Positions 16,101 through 24,801 of a stretch of DNA of 32,344 bases are shown here, one piece after another. The notes under the pieces were generated by a model, which saw only the letters and a list, made by a program, of their open reading frames with translations, was not told the origin of the DNA and made no database searches. Source of the stretch: Planctomycetota bacterium (GTDB lineage Bacteria > Planctomycetota > UBA1135); NCBI GenBank assembly GCA_029941685.1, contig JAPYTC010000005.1, positions 1 to 32,344 on the forward strand, given 5' to 3'. Each line of letters starts with the position of its first letter. Position 1 is the stretch's first letter. Position numbers and translations under genes: made by a program.

Positions 16101-16708
16101 TTACGCCGTACGATAGCCGCTCAATAAAAGAGGTTGGCGATAACGCATTGATTGAGTTGTTCGGGCTAACTAGCCAGCTCAACATTCGTCCAACTGCAAA
16201 AGATCCGTCGAAGAAGTTTGGGAAGCTCGAAATCGAAGATCTCTACGGCTCTACTCCTGCGGTTATATTCAACCGTACCATTGAAGAGTGTGGCGATGTT
16301 CTCGAAGAAGATCTGATTGCTTTGTTTAAGGGCAAAATTCAAATCAACAATGACGTCCCAGAAATGATCATTAATTCGGTAGAGCCTGCTGGAGCGCCTG
16401 AGTCACTAGCGCTTAAAGGTGTTCTCGAGATTTCCTTTACGGTGAACCAGCAACCGAGTCCGGATACTATAGCGACGATAAAATCCACCTTAAAAGAGAA
16501 TCCTGGCGAATCAAAAGTACACTTTATAGTCTTCGAAGAAAACGGTGGGCACCATGTGATTCGCGCTGGTACTCATTGGAATGTCTCCCTTTCAGCTGAA
16601 CTTATTGAACAACTTAACATCATTGTCGGGTCAAACAGCACGCGTGTTCTCATGGAACGCGGCGCCATCGAGCGCGAAGCTCAACCTGCCTGGAAAACTG
16701 CCCGCTAG
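13190..16708 (+). CDS. dnaE: DNA polymerase III alpha subunit
   Basis: The replicative polymerase, 1172 residues. The N-terminal PHP domain has HLHVHTEYSLLDG, ITDHGNLYG and NDIHYS, so the metal-binding histidines appear intact, unlike in E. coli. The polymerase active site shows PDIDIDF (396-402, aspartates 397, 399 and 401) and KMDFLGLRT with Asp548. Finger residues GPGRGSSAGS and the later YQEQIM and ADNLRKAMGKKK segments are typical. An OB-fold follows (about residues 990-1070). A low-complexity Ser-Asp-Glu stretch near 920-940 precedes the OB region. It is the only plus-strand gene, convergent with rplQ and divergent from tRNA-Arg. GAGAAG just upstream of the ATG may be the ribosome-binding site. 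Confidence 0.98.
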   Translation: MEPFVHLHVHTEYSLLDGANKIDTLTDAAVEDGHDAIAITDHGNLYGAMEFYKSCREKNIKPILGCEIYIAEKSMYDKHNRNTNPYSHLTLLARNAKGWENLMKLSSDSHTKGMSVRPRIDMDLLAQHAEGLTVLSGCMSGPVNKLLRREQEDEARNMAGTLADMFGREHFFLEIMRNGIKEQDDLTTAMVRMKDQVGLPLVATNDIHYSRHEDCSLQDALLCLGIGGKYADPNRWSFDTDTLFFRTRQDMNRVFQDLPEALRNTIEVSNQIDVELEIGRLRLPIFTPEDGRTPEQLLRELCEKGIRRLYPEITDVVRERLEYEIRIITEMGFISYFLIVWDLIKFARDSGIPVGPGRGSSAGSIVAYALEITKIDPLKYDLIFERFLNPGRASMPDIDIDFCKDRREEMIIYTREKYGDENVCQIITFGRLKAKNAIRDMGRILEIPLPQVDKVAKLIPDDAKNLRTAIDTVAELQELRDSCDEYSQWFEFATKVEGFARNTGVHAAGVIIADEPLRNITPLSRVSGNITTQWDMKYAEEYGLLKMDFLGLRTLSILNEAVSQVKQNRGLDIDLDDLSLDDEKTFELFCNADTEGVFQLESSGMKTLLSNLKPSVYEDIIAVLALYRPGPLGSGLHEIFTRRKHGVEEVSFDHPILEPILKETYGVLIYQEQIMRVAQQMGGFSLGDADNLRKAMGKKKADLMDKFKGNFIDGATKQNVDLYISTKIWEMMVKFAEYGFNKSHSAAYAMVTFQAAYMKAHYPAEFYTASFTYEASDKDKLRVLIEDARRHQISLLAPCVNESTRRFQVINDNTIRFGLEAIKGVGGGAADALVEIRDTLDSKAFESAQNVFVEGAAVHVNKGTFESMVKAGCFDLFNKSRIEMLRNLENDLKIASSAAKDKQKGQGSLFDMFGAGGETAEPAESVSSSDSSDTKLSDGDKKELLAHEKEVLGIYLSSHPLDPYRHVATGITPYDSRSIKEVGDNALIELFGLTSQLNIRPTAKDPSKKFGKLEIEDLYGSTPAVIFNRTIEECGDVLEEDLIALFKGKIQINNDVPEMIINSVEPAGAPESLALKGVLEISFTVNQQPSPDTIATIKSTLKENPGESKVHFIVFEENGGHHVIRAGTHWNVSLSAELIEQLNIIVGSNSTRVLMERGAIEREAQPAWKTAR

Positions 16709-16727
16709 CTAGATAACGCGACAAAAG

Positions 16728-16765
16728 AACAACGCGAGCCAATCGGTTGATTGACTCGCGTTGTT
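16728..16765. terminator. bidirectional terminator between dnaE and rplQ
   Basis: An 11-bp perfect stem AACAACGCGAG / CTCGCGTTGTT, extended after one mismatch by CAATC / GATTG around a GGTT loop. GATTTTA follows on the plus strand and CTTTTGT on the minus strand. It lies midway between two convergent genes, so it can end both transcripts. Confidence 0.85.
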
Positions 16766-16780
16766 GATTTTAGACGATGA

Positions 16781-17182
16781 TTATTCGGCAACTAGTGCTT
16801 CGACCTCAACCTCTTTCTCAGAACGCTCGACAAATTCGAAAAGCGCTAACTGAGTGTTGTCTCCTAGGCGATACTTGTTCTGCTTAAGAATACGAGTGTA
16901 GCCACCTGGACGATCTTTAAAGCGTGGGCCCAAAACGTCAAACAACTTTTGAGTTGCCGTGCGGTTGTTACCAAGAATAGCTAGTGCACGACGAAAGTTA
17001 TGCAGGTTCTTCTCTTTTGACAAAGTAACCAGCTTTTCGACCATCGGACGCATTGCCTTAGCCTTAGTCACAGTAGTTTCGATACGCTCGTGCTCAATGA
17101 TAGCTGCAGCCATGTTACGCATCATCGCAACACGGTGCTGGGGCTTGCGAGAAAGCTTACGGGTTTTTACGCGGTGTCTCAT
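16781..17182 (-). CDS. rplQ: 50S ribosomal protein L17 (bL17)
   Basis: bL17 lies near the peptide exit tunnel on the large subunit. The 133-residue protein begins MRHRVKTRKLSRKPQHRVAM, the family signature, and has GGYTRILKQNKYRLGDN late. A short acidic tail (EKEVEVEALVAE) ends it. Its ATG shares one base with the rpoA stop (TAATG), so translation is coupled. It is the last gene of the ribosomal run. Confidence 0.97.
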   Translation of the reverse strand: MRHRVKTRKLSRKPQHRVAMMRNMAAAIIEHERIETTVTKAKAMRPMVEKLVTLSKEKNLHNFRRALAILGNNRTATQKLFDVLGPRFKDRPGGYTRILKQNKYRLGDNTQLALFEFVERSEKEVEVEALVAE

Positions 17183-18210
17183 TATTCGTCTTCTTCGCTA
17201 GCGGTAACTGCGAATTCTTCGGCATTCATGCCGATGTTTAAGTCTAGATCGCTAAGTTTACGATCGATTTCTGTAAGAACAGTTTGGCCAAGGTTCTTGA
17301 TGGCAAGCAATTCTTCGTTAGTTTTGAACACCAAATCGCCGAGTGTAGCAACGTCGGCTACGTCAAGGCAATTACGTGCACGTGTCGACAGGTCGAGACG
17401 CTCGATAGGCTCTGACAAGAGACCCATGATGCGCTCACGGCGACGTTCTGCAGCTGCATCGAGAGCTTGCACTTCATTAACTACAGCCATGCCGTGACGA
17501 GCTTCGTCGAACTGGATGAATGGGTTAAGGTGCTTACGGAAAATCTTAGCGGACTCAACCATGGCCATTTGTGGCTTGATTGTACCGTCTGTCCAGACTT
17601 CCATAATTAAGCGATCGTAGTTAGTGTACTTACCTACACGAGTTGCCTCAACTGAGTAACGCACACGCAACACTGGGCTAAACGGTGCATCAACTGGAAT
17701 TAGACCAATTTGATTCATGTCTTCGCCAGTATCCACCGCTGCCTTGTAACCGCGTCCGCGACGAACAGTAAGCTTACAAACGAAGCTCGAGTGTTCATCA
17801 CTAAGCTCACAGATGTGTGCTTCTGGGTTTGCAATTTCTACACCTGTAGGACACTGGACATCAGCACCTGTAACCATGCCGGCTCCGGTCTTGTCGATGG
17901 AAATGTAAACAGGGCATTCTGATGATTCAACAGTGACCTTCAGGCGCTTAAGCGCCATGATGATTTCTGTCACATCTTCAACGACGCCTGTAATGGACTT
18001 GAATTCGTGCTCAACCCCATCAATCTCGACTGCCGTAATTGCAGTACCTTCGATTGAACCAAGCAGGACGCGACGCAAACCATTGCCAATTGAATGACCG
18101 AAGCCTTGTTCGAAAGGCTCGATGGTGAATTTACCGTATTCATCAGTGGCAGTTGACTCATTTAGAGTAACTCCTGATGGAAGTTCGAAATCTCTCCAGC
18201 GGATACGCAT
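17182..18210 (-). CDS. rpoA: RNA polymerase alpha subunit
   Basis: The 342-residue alpha subunit dimerises to nucleate RNA polymerase assembly. The N-terminal domain (1 to about 230) has FTIEPFEQGFGHSIGNGLRR and the ETNYDRL-like element TNYDRLIMEVWTDGTI. The C-terminal domain (about 265-330) has LDLSTRARNCLDVADVATL and IKNLGQTVLTEI for UP-element and activator contact. Unusually, rpsK rather than rpsD precedes it; the 28-nt gap holds no gene. It overlaps rplQ by 1 nt. Confidence 0.98.
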   Translation of the reverse strand: MRIRWRDFELPSGVTLNESTATDEYGKFTIEPFEQGFGHSIGNGLRRVLLGSIEGTAITAVEIDGVEHEFKSITGVVEDVTEIIMALKRLKVTVESSECPVYISIDKTGAGMVTGADVQCPTGVEIANPEAHICELSDEHSSFVCKLTVRRGRGYKAAVDTGEDMNQIGLIPVDAPFSPVLRVRYSVEATRVGKYTNYDRLIMEVWTDGTIKPQMAMVESAKIFRKHLNPFIQFDEARHGMAVVNEVQALDAAAERRRERIMGLLSEPIERLDLSTRARNCLDVADVATLGDLVFKTNEELLAIKNLGQTVLTEIDRKLSDLDLNIGMNAEEFAVTASEEDE

Positions 18211-18238
18211 GTTTATTACCTGTTAATTTGGGACGTTA

Positions 18239-18619
18239 TTAGACGCGACGCTTCTTAGGAGCGCGGCAGCCGTTGTGTGGAAGTGGTGTGCAATCTTCGA
18301 TGCCAGTAACACGAAGACCACCCTGGCTTAAACCACGGATAGCGCTTTCGCGACCTGCACCTGGGCCCTTTACGCGAACTTCAACGTCGCGCATACCCAT
18401 CTTTGTGACTGCTTCAGCAGCACGCTGTGCTGCTTGTTGAGCGGCGAAAGGTGTCGACTTGCGTGACCCTTTGTAACCTGCTTTACCTGGGGCACCCCAA
18501 GCAATAGTATTACCGTTAGTATCGGTAATCGTGATTAGTGTGTTATTGAAAGTTGCACGGATATGTGCCACGCCCTTAGCGCCTACTTTCTTTGACTTTT
18601 TGTTTGATGCTGCACTCAT
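18239..18619 (-). CDS. rpsK: 30S ribosomal protein S11 (uS11)
   Basis: uS11 forms part of the 30S platform. The 126-residue length is standard. [20 protein letters not shown] near the start and the end [17 protein letters not shown] are diagnostic. The preceding rpsM is 14 nt away. The upstream sequence (AATTAGAATA before ATG) has no Shine-Dalgarno. Confidence 0.98.
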   Translation of the reverse strand: MSAASNKKSKKVGAKGVAHIRATFNNTLITITDTNGNTIAWGAPGKAGYKGSRKSTPFAAQQAAQRAAEAVTKMGMRDVEVRVKGPGAGRESAIRGLSQGGLRVTGIEDCTPLPHNGCRAPKKRRV

Positions 18620-18633
18620 TATTCTAATTCAGG

Positions 18634-19020
18634 TTAGCCTTTCAATGACTTGACAGAAGCCTTACCGGCAACAGTCTTTTTGCCACCCTTACGCGAGCGA
18701 GCATTAGTTTTAGTACGCTGACCACGCACTGGAAGACCACGGCGATGACGCAAGCCACGGTAGCAAGCAATATCACGCAAGCGGTTAATGGATGCCGTAA
18801 CACGGCGGCGCAAAACACCTTCAACCTCCAACTCTTCTTGGAGATAAGTCGCTAGTTTTGCGAGTTCTTCGCCTGTTATCTCTTTTGCACGACGCGATGG
18901 GTCGAGATCGAGAGTTTCACAAATTTGTTCTGCAGTTACACGGCCCACACCATAAAGGTATGTAAGCGAAATTACTGTGCGCTTATCTGCTGGAATGTCT
19001 ACACCGATGAGTCGTGGCAT
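18634..19020 (-). CDS. rpsM: 30S ribosomal protein S13 (uS13)
   Basis: uS13 in the 30S head contacts the P-site tRNA and the B1 bridges. The 128-residue protein opens MPRLIGVDIPADKRTVISLTY-like and contains YLYGVGRVTAEQI and the RGLRHRRGLPVRGQRTKTNA segment, with a basic C-terminal tail. It lies 27 nt after rpmJ. No Shine-Dalgarno precedes the ATG; the leader is AT-rich. Confidence 0.97.
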   Translation of the reverse strand: MPRLIGVDIPADKRTVISLTYLYGVGRVTAEQICETLDLDPSRRAKEITGEELAKLATYLQEELEVEGVLRRRVTASINRLRDIACYRGLRHRRGLPVRGQRTKTNARSRKGGKKTVAGKASVKSLKG

Positions 19021-19047
19021 GTCTATTTATTATTGTTGAATTGAGAG

Positions 19048-19164
19048 TTAGCCCTGACGCTGCTTATGGCGAGGATCGCGACTACAAATAACGAACACCT
19101 TTCCGTGTCGTTTAATGATTTTGCAGTTATTGCAAATGCGGCGTACTGATGCGCTGACTTTCAT
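19048..19164 (-). CDS. rpmJ: 50S ribosomal protein L36 (bL36)
   Basis: Too short for the ORF track. The 38-residue protein starts [18 protein letters not shown] and ends [15 protein letters not shown]. It retains the zinc ribbon ligands CxxC, a third Cys and a final His. Position between infA and rpsM is the standard one. Zinc-bearing bL36 is the common form; no zinc-free paralogue is seen here. Confidence 0.96.
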   Translation of the reverse strand: MKVSASVRRICNNCKIIKRHGKVFVICSRDPRHKQRQG

Positions 19165-19202
19165 GATTCTGTTTGGTTGATTTGTTTAGTTGTAACTTTG
19201 AA

Positions 19203-19454
19203 CTAGCGACGAGGCCCACGTTGATGACGTTGGCGACGCACACCACGGTAGACGATTCGACAACGAGTTAAATCGTATGGCGAAAGCTCTATGGTTACTG
19301 TGTCTCCGGGAGTAATACGAATGTAGTGCATGCGCATTTTTCCGGAAATGTGAGCTAGAATTTGTTGACCATTTTCGAGTTCGACGTTGAAGGTAGCGTT
19401 TGGAAGGGTTTCCTTTACAACCGCTGACAACGTGATTGGCTCTTCTTTGGCCAT
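19203..19454 (-). CDS. infA: translation initiation factor IF-1
   Basis: IF-1 occupies the 30S A site during initiation. The OB-fold is clear: [36 protein letters not shown] and [18 protein letters not shown]. At 83 residues it exceeds the usual 71-73 through a basic C-terminal tail of about 13 residues ([13 protein letters not shown]). It starts 1 nt after the adk stop. Confidence 0.97.
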   Translation of the reverse strand: MAKEEPITLSAVVKETLPNATFNVELENGQQILAHISGKMRMHYIRITPGDTVTIELSPYDLTRCRIVYRGVRRQRHQRGPRR

Positions 19455-19455
19455 T

Positions 19456-20025
19456 CTAAGCTAGGTTTGATTGGTTAAGAACACCGCTTACTATAGAAAG
19501 GACATCGACTTGGATGTCTTCAACAGCACGATCAGACTTGATCTCACGGAGCAACCCCTGGTCGGCGTAATGCTTAACCAAAGGTTCGGTTGCCTTGGCG
19601 TAAACACCAAGACGGTGTGCAATGACTTCGTGGGTGTCGTCTTGACGACCACGAGCCAGTAAACGGTCGGTGAGGACCGTTTCAGGGGCCGTAAAGTATA
19701 GCGAAAGCCCTATCGCACCGCTAGTACAAGCTTCATCTAATGCCTCTGCCTGAGCGATTGTGCGTGGGAAACCGTCTAGAAGTAGCACCTTTTCGCTTGG
19801 AAAGTTAGAAATGTGTTCGGCAACCATTTGCACCATGACGTCGTCTGGGACTAAATCGCCACGAGACATGAAGATGTCGGCAGATTTGCCCAACTCAGTA
19901 TCCTCTGCCACCTCTTGACGAAGAAGCTCGCCTGTAGACATGTGTGTGTAGCCATGAGTCTCGGCAGCCAAAGCTGCTTGAGTTCCTTTGCCAACACCAG
20001 GGGCTCCCAGAAGGATAGCTATCAT
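19456..20025 (-). CDS. adk: adenylate kinase, short-LID type
   Basis: Interconverts ATP plus AMP and two ADP. The P-loop is [10 protein letters not shown] (7-16), the AMP site includes MSTGELLRQ, and DGFPRT is present. The long LID insertion, with or without zinc cysteines, is replaced by a short GRQDDT loop, explaining the 189-residue length. It follows secY with a one-base TAATG overlap, the normal spc-operon neighbour. Confidence 0.96.
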   Translation of the reverse strand: MIAILLGAPGVGKGTQAALAAETHGYTHMSTGELLRQEVAEDTELGKSADIFMSRGDLVPDDVMVQMVAEHISNFPSEKVLLLDGFPRTIAQAEALDEACTSGAIGLSLYFTAPETVLTDRLLARGRQDDTHEVIAHRLGVYAKATEPLVKHYADQGLLREIKSDRAVEDIQVDVLSIVSGVLNQSNLA

Positions 20026-21323
20026 TACTTCTTAGCCCAGCTAGAGCCGCTAGATTTCAAAAATCCGTCGTAATTACGCATCAACAATTGAGCGTTAAGC
20101 TTATCAACCATATCAAGAGCAACACCCACAACAATCAGAATTGATGTACCACCCAAGAAGTAGGCAATCATCGGATCTACGTGAAGCTTGCCAATAAGGA
20201 TATTAGGCATAACAGCAACAACGGACAAGAACACAGAACCTGCTAAAGTGATACGGTCGAGCACAAACGACAAGTAATCGGATGTCGCTTTACCCGGACG
20301 AATACCAGGAATGAATGACCCCTGACCTTTAAGGTTATTTGCGATGTCATCGGGCTGGAACATCAAGCGCGTCCACATGAATGAGAAGAAAATAATCATT
20401 CCGGTGAAAGTTAAGATGTACACAAAGCCGGCTGTATTAAACGCGTTACGCATCCAGCCGAAACCTGGAAGTGAACCAAGCACTGTTGGCACGATGAACA
20501 ATGCAGATGCAAAGATGATTGGCATAACGCCAGCCTGATTAACCTTAATCGGCAAATAATGGCGCTGACCACCCATCATTTTTCGGCCACGAGTTAGTTT
20601 AGCCTGCTGAATGGGAATACGGCGTTGGCCCCGAGTTAGGTAAACCACGACCAAGATAATGACAATCCACATGATGGCCAAAGTAACAGCTAACTGATGT
20701 GCATCTTCACGAAGAGCGAACGCTTTCGAAACGGTTGCCGGCATGTTTGCGATAATACCACCCATAATAATAAGTGATACGCCATTACCCACACCGTACT
20801 CGGTAATTTGCTCGCCGATCCACATGATGAACATTGTAGACGCCGTTAAGGCCAGCATAATTGAGATGGTGTAAAAGAAGCTGCCACCATCGGGCATCAG
20901 GCCAAATGACGGATTGTAGATAACACCATAAACAACAAACACCGACTGCAACAAACAAATAGGCACCGTTGCTAACCGTGTGAGTTGGTTGATTTTCTTC
21001 TGCCCCGCTGCACCCTCTTTAGAAAGAGCCTCGAGCGCAGGAACCACTTTAGTAAGAAGACTAAAGATAATCGACGCTGAGATATAAGGCATTACACCCA
21101 GCGAGAATAAAACTGCCTGACCGACACCAGCGCCAGTAAAAGCATTCATGATACCGAAAAGAGCATTTTCGTCGGCCTTGTTGGCTGCCTCAGCAACCCT
21201 AGAAAGATCGATGCCCGGAAGCGGAATGTGAAAGCCTAAGCGATAGATGAGTAGAAACACAAAAGTCATTAAAACCTTTGATCTCAATTCAGGGACGCGA
21301 AGAATGGTCAGTAGTTTACCCAT
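20025..21323 (-). CDS. secY: protein translocase subunit SecY
   Basis: The channel of the Sec translocon in the inner membrane. The 432 residues contain ten hydrophobic segments. Family marks include RLGFHIPLPGID in the first periplasmic region, the FSLGVMPYISASII segment and RGQRRIPIQQAK in the cytosolic loop that meets SecA and the ribosome. It begins 5 nt after rplO and overlaps adk. Confidence 0.98.
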   Translation of the reverse strand: MGKLLTILRVPELRSKVLMTFVFLLIYRLGFHIPLPGIDLSRVAEAANKADENALFGIMNAFTGAGVGQAVLFSLGVMPYISASIIFSLLTKVVPALEALSKEGAAGQKKINQLTRLATVPICLLQSVFVVYGVIYNPSFGLMPDGGSFFYTISIMLALTASTMFIMWIGEQITEYGVGNGVSLIIMGGIIANMPATVSKAFALREDAHQLAVTLAIMWIVIILVVVYLTRGQRRIPIQQAKLTRGRKMMGGQRHYLPIKVNQAGVMPIIFASALFIVPTVLGSLPGFGWMRNAFNTAGFVYILTFTGMIIFFSFMWTRLMFQPDDIANNLKGQGSFIPGIRPGKATSDYLSFVLDRITLAGSVFLSVVAVMPNILIGKLHVDPMIAYFLGGTSILIVVGVALDMVDKLNAQLLMRNYDGFLKSSGSSWAKK

Positions 21324-21328
21324 GATGA

Positions 21329-21775
21329 TTAGTCAATCAATTCGGCTGTGCCGCCAGCAGCTTCGATTTTAGCTAGAGCTGATTTTGAGAATTTATGAGC
21401 CTTAATAGTAAGCTCTTTACTCAAATCACCCTGCCCTAAGACTTTAAGCATATCACCTGTCTTACGTGCTAGTCCTTTATCTAGAATCGTCTTTAGATCG
21501 ATAACCTCGCCAGCGTCAAACGCGTCGAGAGATTCGATATTAACCAAAGTGTAGTGCTTTTTGAAACGTGCGTTAGTAAAACCGCGCTTTGGCATACGGC
21601 GGAACAATGGCATCTGGCCACCTTCGAAGCCGAGGCGTGGCAAATCACCAGAACGTGAGCGCTGACCATTATGCCCCTTACCCGCTGTTTTACCTTTACC
21701 GGAACCAACGCCGCGACCAACTCGCTTGCGCTTATCGTGGCTGTTACCACGCGCTGTTACGTCGTGAATTTGCAT
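21329..21775 (-). CDS. rplO: 50S ribosomal protein L15 (uL15)
   Basis: uL15 is an early-assembly protein of the 50S subunit. The 148-residue protein has the glycine- and basic-rich N-terminal extension (KRVGRGVGSGKGKTAGKGHN) and the globular GFEGGQMPLFRRMPKRGF segment. Its ATG overlaps the rpsE stop by one base. rpmD (L30), usually between rpsE and rplO, is absent, since the overlap leaves no space. Confidence 0.97.
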   Translation of the reverse strand: MQIHDVTARGNSHDKRKRVGRGVGSGKGKTAGKGHNGQRSRSGDLPRLGFEGGQMPLFRRMPKRGFTNARFKKHYTLVNIESLDAFDAGEVIDLKTILDKGLARKTGDMLKVLGQGDLSKELTIKAHKFSKSALAKIEAAGGTAELID

Positions 21776-22287
21776 TACAGTTCTACTCCTCGCAATTCTG
21801 CGATTTCTTCTTTAGTGCGTAGCGCACCGAGGGCAACGATTGTGGCCTTAACCAAGTTCGTTGGGTTCGTTGATCCGTAACACTTAGTAAGCACATCGTG
21901 GATGCCCGCTAATTCTAAGACTGCACGAACTGTACCACCGGCAATAATACCGGTACCAGGTGATGCTGGGATTAAACGAACTTTCGAAGAGCAGTAAATG
22001 CCTTCGATTTCGTGAGGGATCGTCGTGCCAACGCGCGGTACGCGGATAAGCTGACGTCGTCCATCTTTAAATGCTTTTTGCATCGCTGCAGGAATCTCCT
22101 GCGCCTTGCCGAAGCCGAAACCGACGATACCGTCTTGGTTGCCAACTACTGTAAGAGCAGAGAATGAAAAGCGACGGCCACCCTTAACTACTTTGGCAGA
22201 GCGGTTAACCTTAACGCGCTCTTCCTTTAGTTCGCCAAGCTTTTCAGCATCGGTGCGATCGAGAAATTCTGGTAATTTGTTGTACAT
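21775..22287 (-). CDS. rpsE: 30S ribosomal protein S5 (uS5)
   Basis: uS5 shapes the mRNA entry site and affects decoding accuracy. The 170-residue protein has the RNA-binding domain [33 protein letters not shown] and the C-terminal [14 protein letters not shown] and [15 protein letters not shown] segments. It starts 7 nt after rplR and is coupled to rplO. Confidence 0.97.
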   Translation of the reverse strand: MYNKLPEFLDRTDAEKLGELKEERVKVNRSAKVVKGGRRFSFSALTVVGNQDGIVGFGFGKAQEIPAAMQKAFKDGRRQLIRVPRVGTTIPHEIEGIYCSSKVRLIPASPGTGIIAGGTVRAVLELAGIHDVLTKCYGSTNPTNLVKATIVALGALRTKEEIAELRGVEL

Positions 22288-22294
22288 TGCTAAA

Positions 22295-22669
22295 TTAGAA
22301 TTTTAGGCCTGCTTCACGAGCTGATTCAGCCAACGCTTTTACGCGGCCATGGTAGCGATGCCAAGAGCGGTCAAAAGAGACGTCTGAAACACCAGCGGCG
22401 ATTGCGCGCTCGGCAATAGCCTGGCCAACAATCTGTGCTGCTTCTGTCTTGTTTTTACCGGCGACCTGCGCGACCATGTCTTTTTCAAGAGTGCCTGCAG
22501 ATGCCAAAGTTGCCCCATTGAGATCGTCAATAAGCTGAACAGTAATGTTCTTTGCTGAGCGGTGAACGCTCAAACGTGGACGGTCAGAAGCTGCACGCAA
22601 ACGGCGACGGATGCCCATAGCCTTACGGCCGCGCTTCTTCCACTTTTTCTTTTGCTGAAGATGGTCCAT
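22295..22669 (-). CDS. rplR: 50S ribosomal protein L18 (uL18)
   Basis: uL18 binds 5S rRNA in the central protuberance. The 124-residue protein has the basic N-terminus [16 protein letters not shown], then [13 protein letters not shown] and the end [19 protein letters not shown], all typical. It follows rplF with the junction TAATAATCATG. Confidence 0.97.
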   Translation of the reverse strand: MDHLQQKKKWKKRGRKAMGIRRRLRAASDRPRLSVHRSAKNITVQLIDDLNGATLASAGTLEKDMVAQVAGKNKTEAAQIVGQAIAERAIAAGVSDVSFDRSWHRYHGRVKALAESAREAGLKF

Positions 22670-22674
22670 GATTA

Positions 22675-23217
22675 TTATGCTAGTGATTTACCAGACTTGC
22701 GACGAACTTGCTCGTCTTTGTAACGGATGCCTTTACCCTTATAAGGCTCAGGTGGACGAACACTGCGAACGTTAGCGGCGTATTGGCCAACTGCGTGCTT
22801 GTCAATTCCGGTGATGATGATTTGAGTTGGAGATTCCAACTTTACACTTATGCCCTCAGGTGGAGTTACTGTTACAGTGTGGCAGAAGCCTACTGAAAGT
22901 TCTAAGTCGGATCCTGTCATTTTACAGTTCCAACCAACGCCTTGAATCTCTAGCTCTTTCTTGTAACCATTCGTCACACCCTCAACCATATTGGCAACGT
23001 GAGCGCGAACCAAGCCGTGCAGCGCCGACGCCTTTTTAGTCGAACCCACACCTGTAGCCTTAACGATTACCTCGTTTTCAACCACCTCTGCAGTAACTTC
23101 TGGGAACAATGGAAATTGCAAGCTGCCCTTAGAGCCTTGCACTTTTACTTCGCTAGCACTGATGTCTACTGTGACACCACTAGGAAGAGAAACTGGTTTC
23201 TTGCCGATGCGTGACAT
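22675..23217 (-). CDS. rplF: 50S ribosomal protein L6 (uL6)
   Basis: uL6 lies near the factor-binding site of the large subunit. The 180-residue protein opens MSRIGKKPVSLPSGV and ends with VRSVRPPEPYKGKGIRY, both diagnostic of the duplicated-fold L6. It follows rpsH through a TAATCATG junction. Confidence 0.98.
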   Translation of the reverse strand: MSRIGKKPVSLPSGVTVDISASEVKVQGSKGSLQFPLFPEVTAEVVENEVIVKATGVGSTKKASALHGLVRAHVANMVEGVTNGYKKELEIQGVGWNCKMTGSDLELSVGFCHTVTVTPPEGISVKLESPTQIIITGIDKHAVGQYAANVRSVRPPEPYKGKGIRYKDEQVRRKSGKSLA

Positions 23218-23219
23218 GA

Positions 23220-23621
23220 TTAGAACAAGGTGCAGATGATTTCACCACCGATGCCTAACTCGCGAGCCTTGCGCCCACTCATTACACCACGTGATGTCGT
23301 AACAATAGTAGCACCTAGGCCACCACGTACTTGAGGCACCTCTTCAGCTTGGCGATAAACGCGACAACCTGGTGACGAGATGCGGGTGATTTCTTGAATT
23401 GCTGGGTTGCCATCGCGGTCGTACCTAAGCGTTACGCGGATAGTTGATCCAGGGCCTTCGTTTTCGATTACTTCAACTTCGTTGATGTAACCTTCTTCTT
23501 TCATCGCAAGCGCAATTGAGCTTTTAATCTTTGAAGATGGGATGTCTACTGTGTCACGACGCACCATGATTCCGTTACGGATTCTGGTAAGCATGTCAGC
23601 AATTGGGTCGGAATGTGTCAT
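23220..23621 (-). CDS. rpsH: 30S ribosomal protein S8 (uS8)
   Basis: uS8 binds the central domain of 16S rRNA and in E. coli represses the spc operon. The 133-residue protein has DPIADMLTRIRNG near the start and ATIVTTSRGVMSGRKARELG at the end. Whether it binds its own mRNA here cannot be judged from this reading. Confidence 0.98.
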   Translation of the reverse strand: MTHSDPIADMLTRIRNGIMVRRDTVDIPSSKIKSSIALAMKEEGYINEVEVIENEGPGSTIRVTLRYDRDGNPAIQEITRISSPGCRVYRQAEEVPQVRGGLGATIVTTSRGVMSGRKARELGIGGEIICTLF

Positions 23622-23627
23622 ATTATT

Positions 23628-23933
23628 TTACCAAGAAGACTTACGTACACCAGGCAGGAAGCCTTCGTGCGCTAGGCGACGAAGAACGAGACGTGAAATT
23701 CCGAAACGACGTGAATAGCCACGAGGACGACCAGTGATTGAACAGCGGTTGTGCAAACGAGAGCTTGATGCATCACGAGGCATCTTAGATATCGCCAAGT
23801 AAGCCTCGGCCTTTTCGTCTAACGATGCGTTTGGATCTTTGATTACCTTAACAAGAATCGCACGACGCTCAGCAAAATTTGCCACTAAGCGTTGACGCTT
23901 CTTTTCACGGTTGACTGCAGATGTTTTAGCCAT
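23628..23933 (-). CDS. rpsN: 30S ribosomal protein S14 (uS14), zinc-free type
   Basis: uS14 is a late-assembling 30S head protein. At 101 residues it is the long form, and it lacks the CxxC pairs of the short zinc-binding form. The end RFGISRLVLRRLAHEGFLPG is typical. RNRCSITGRPRGY is represented by HNRCSITGRPRGY. It follows rplE with TAATCATG. Confidence 0.97.
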   Translation of the reverse strand: MAKTSAVNREKKRQRLVANFAERRAILVKVIKDPNASLDEKAEAYLAISKMPRDASSSRLHNRCSITGRPRGYSRRFGISRLVLRRLAHEGFLPGVRKSSW

Positions 23934-23935
23934 GA

Positions 23936-24487
23936 TTAATTCTCTGAAGATTTGCGACGGAATGGAACACCAAAACCGCCTAGCAGAGCGCGACCTTCTT
24001 CGTCGGTACGCGCAGAAGTAACGAAAGTAATGTTCATACCCTGAGTGAACTCGATCTGGTCGAGCTGAATCTCTGGGAACAAAGTTTGTTCGTTAAGGCC
24101 TAGGCTAAAGTTGCCACGACCATCAAAATTGTCTTTAACACCGCGGAAGTCACGAATACGTGGCAACACTACAGACACCAAGCGATCCATGAATTCGTAC
24201 ATACGCTCGTTGCGCAATGTAGTCATACAGCCGACTGGGTTTCCTTCACGGAGACGGAAGTTAGAGATAGAGCCTTTGGCAGTACGCACCACAGGCTTTT
24301 GACCAGTAATTTTGGTCATGTCTTTTACAGCGGCATCGATTGCAGCCTTGTTTTCGACTGCTTTACCAACACCCATGCTAACCACAATCTTGTCTAGACG
24401 CGGAATTTGATGGATGTTCTTGTATTCGAACTTATCTTTGAGACCTGCTGAGATCTCGTTCTTGTATTTATCTTGGAGGCGTGCCAT
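23936..24487 (-). CDS. rplE: 50S ribosomal protein L5 (uL5)
   Basis: uL5 binds 5S rRNA and contacts P-site tRNA. The 183-residue protein has [14 protein letters not shown] early, [20 protein letters not shown] in the middle and [20 protein letters not shown] late. Length and order are standard. It starts 2 nt after rplX. Confidence 0.98.
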   Translation of the reverse strand: MARLQDKYKNEISAGLKDKFEYKNIHQIPRLDKIVVSMGVGKAVENKAAIDAAVKDMTKITGQKPVVRTAKGSISNFRLREGNPVGCMTTLRNERMYEFMDRLVSVVLPRIRDFRGVKDNFDGRGNFSLGLNEQTLFPEIQLDQIEFTQGMNITFVTSARTDEEGRALLGGFGVPFRRKSSEN

Positions 24488-24489
24488 AT

Positions 24490-24801
24490 CTATGAATCAA
24501 ATTTAGTGCCACAAGGAATACCAACGCGAATTTTTTTATCGTCGCTGATTTCAATTTTGGTACGAACACCTTTGTTCGCCTTTTCAGACCAAAGCAACAC
24601 ATTGGACAAAGCAATTGGCATTGCTACCTCTAATCGCCCGCCCTCTGGGTGTTGTTGAGTCTTTTTCAGGTTCTTAACATGAATGTTTACACCTTCAATA
24701 ACAGCGCGCTCTGTATCGCGATTAATACGCAATATTTTGCCACGCTCGCCACGGCTATTACCCGCGATCACTTGTACTTCGTCACCGATTTTAATACGCA
24801 T
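24490..24801 (-). CDS. rplX: 50S ribosomal protein L24 (uL24)
   Basis: uL24 is an assembly initiator near the exit tunnel. The 103-residue protein shows the KOW motif ([20 protein letters not shown]) at residues 4-23 and the conserved EGVNIHVKN segment. Its ATG overlaps the rplN stop by one base. Confidence 0.97.
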   Translation of the reverse strand: MRIKIGDEVQVIAGNSRGERGKILRINRDTERAVIEGVNIHVKNLKKTQQHPEGGRLEVAMPIALSNVLLWSEKANKGVRTKIEISDDKKIRVGIPCGTKFDS

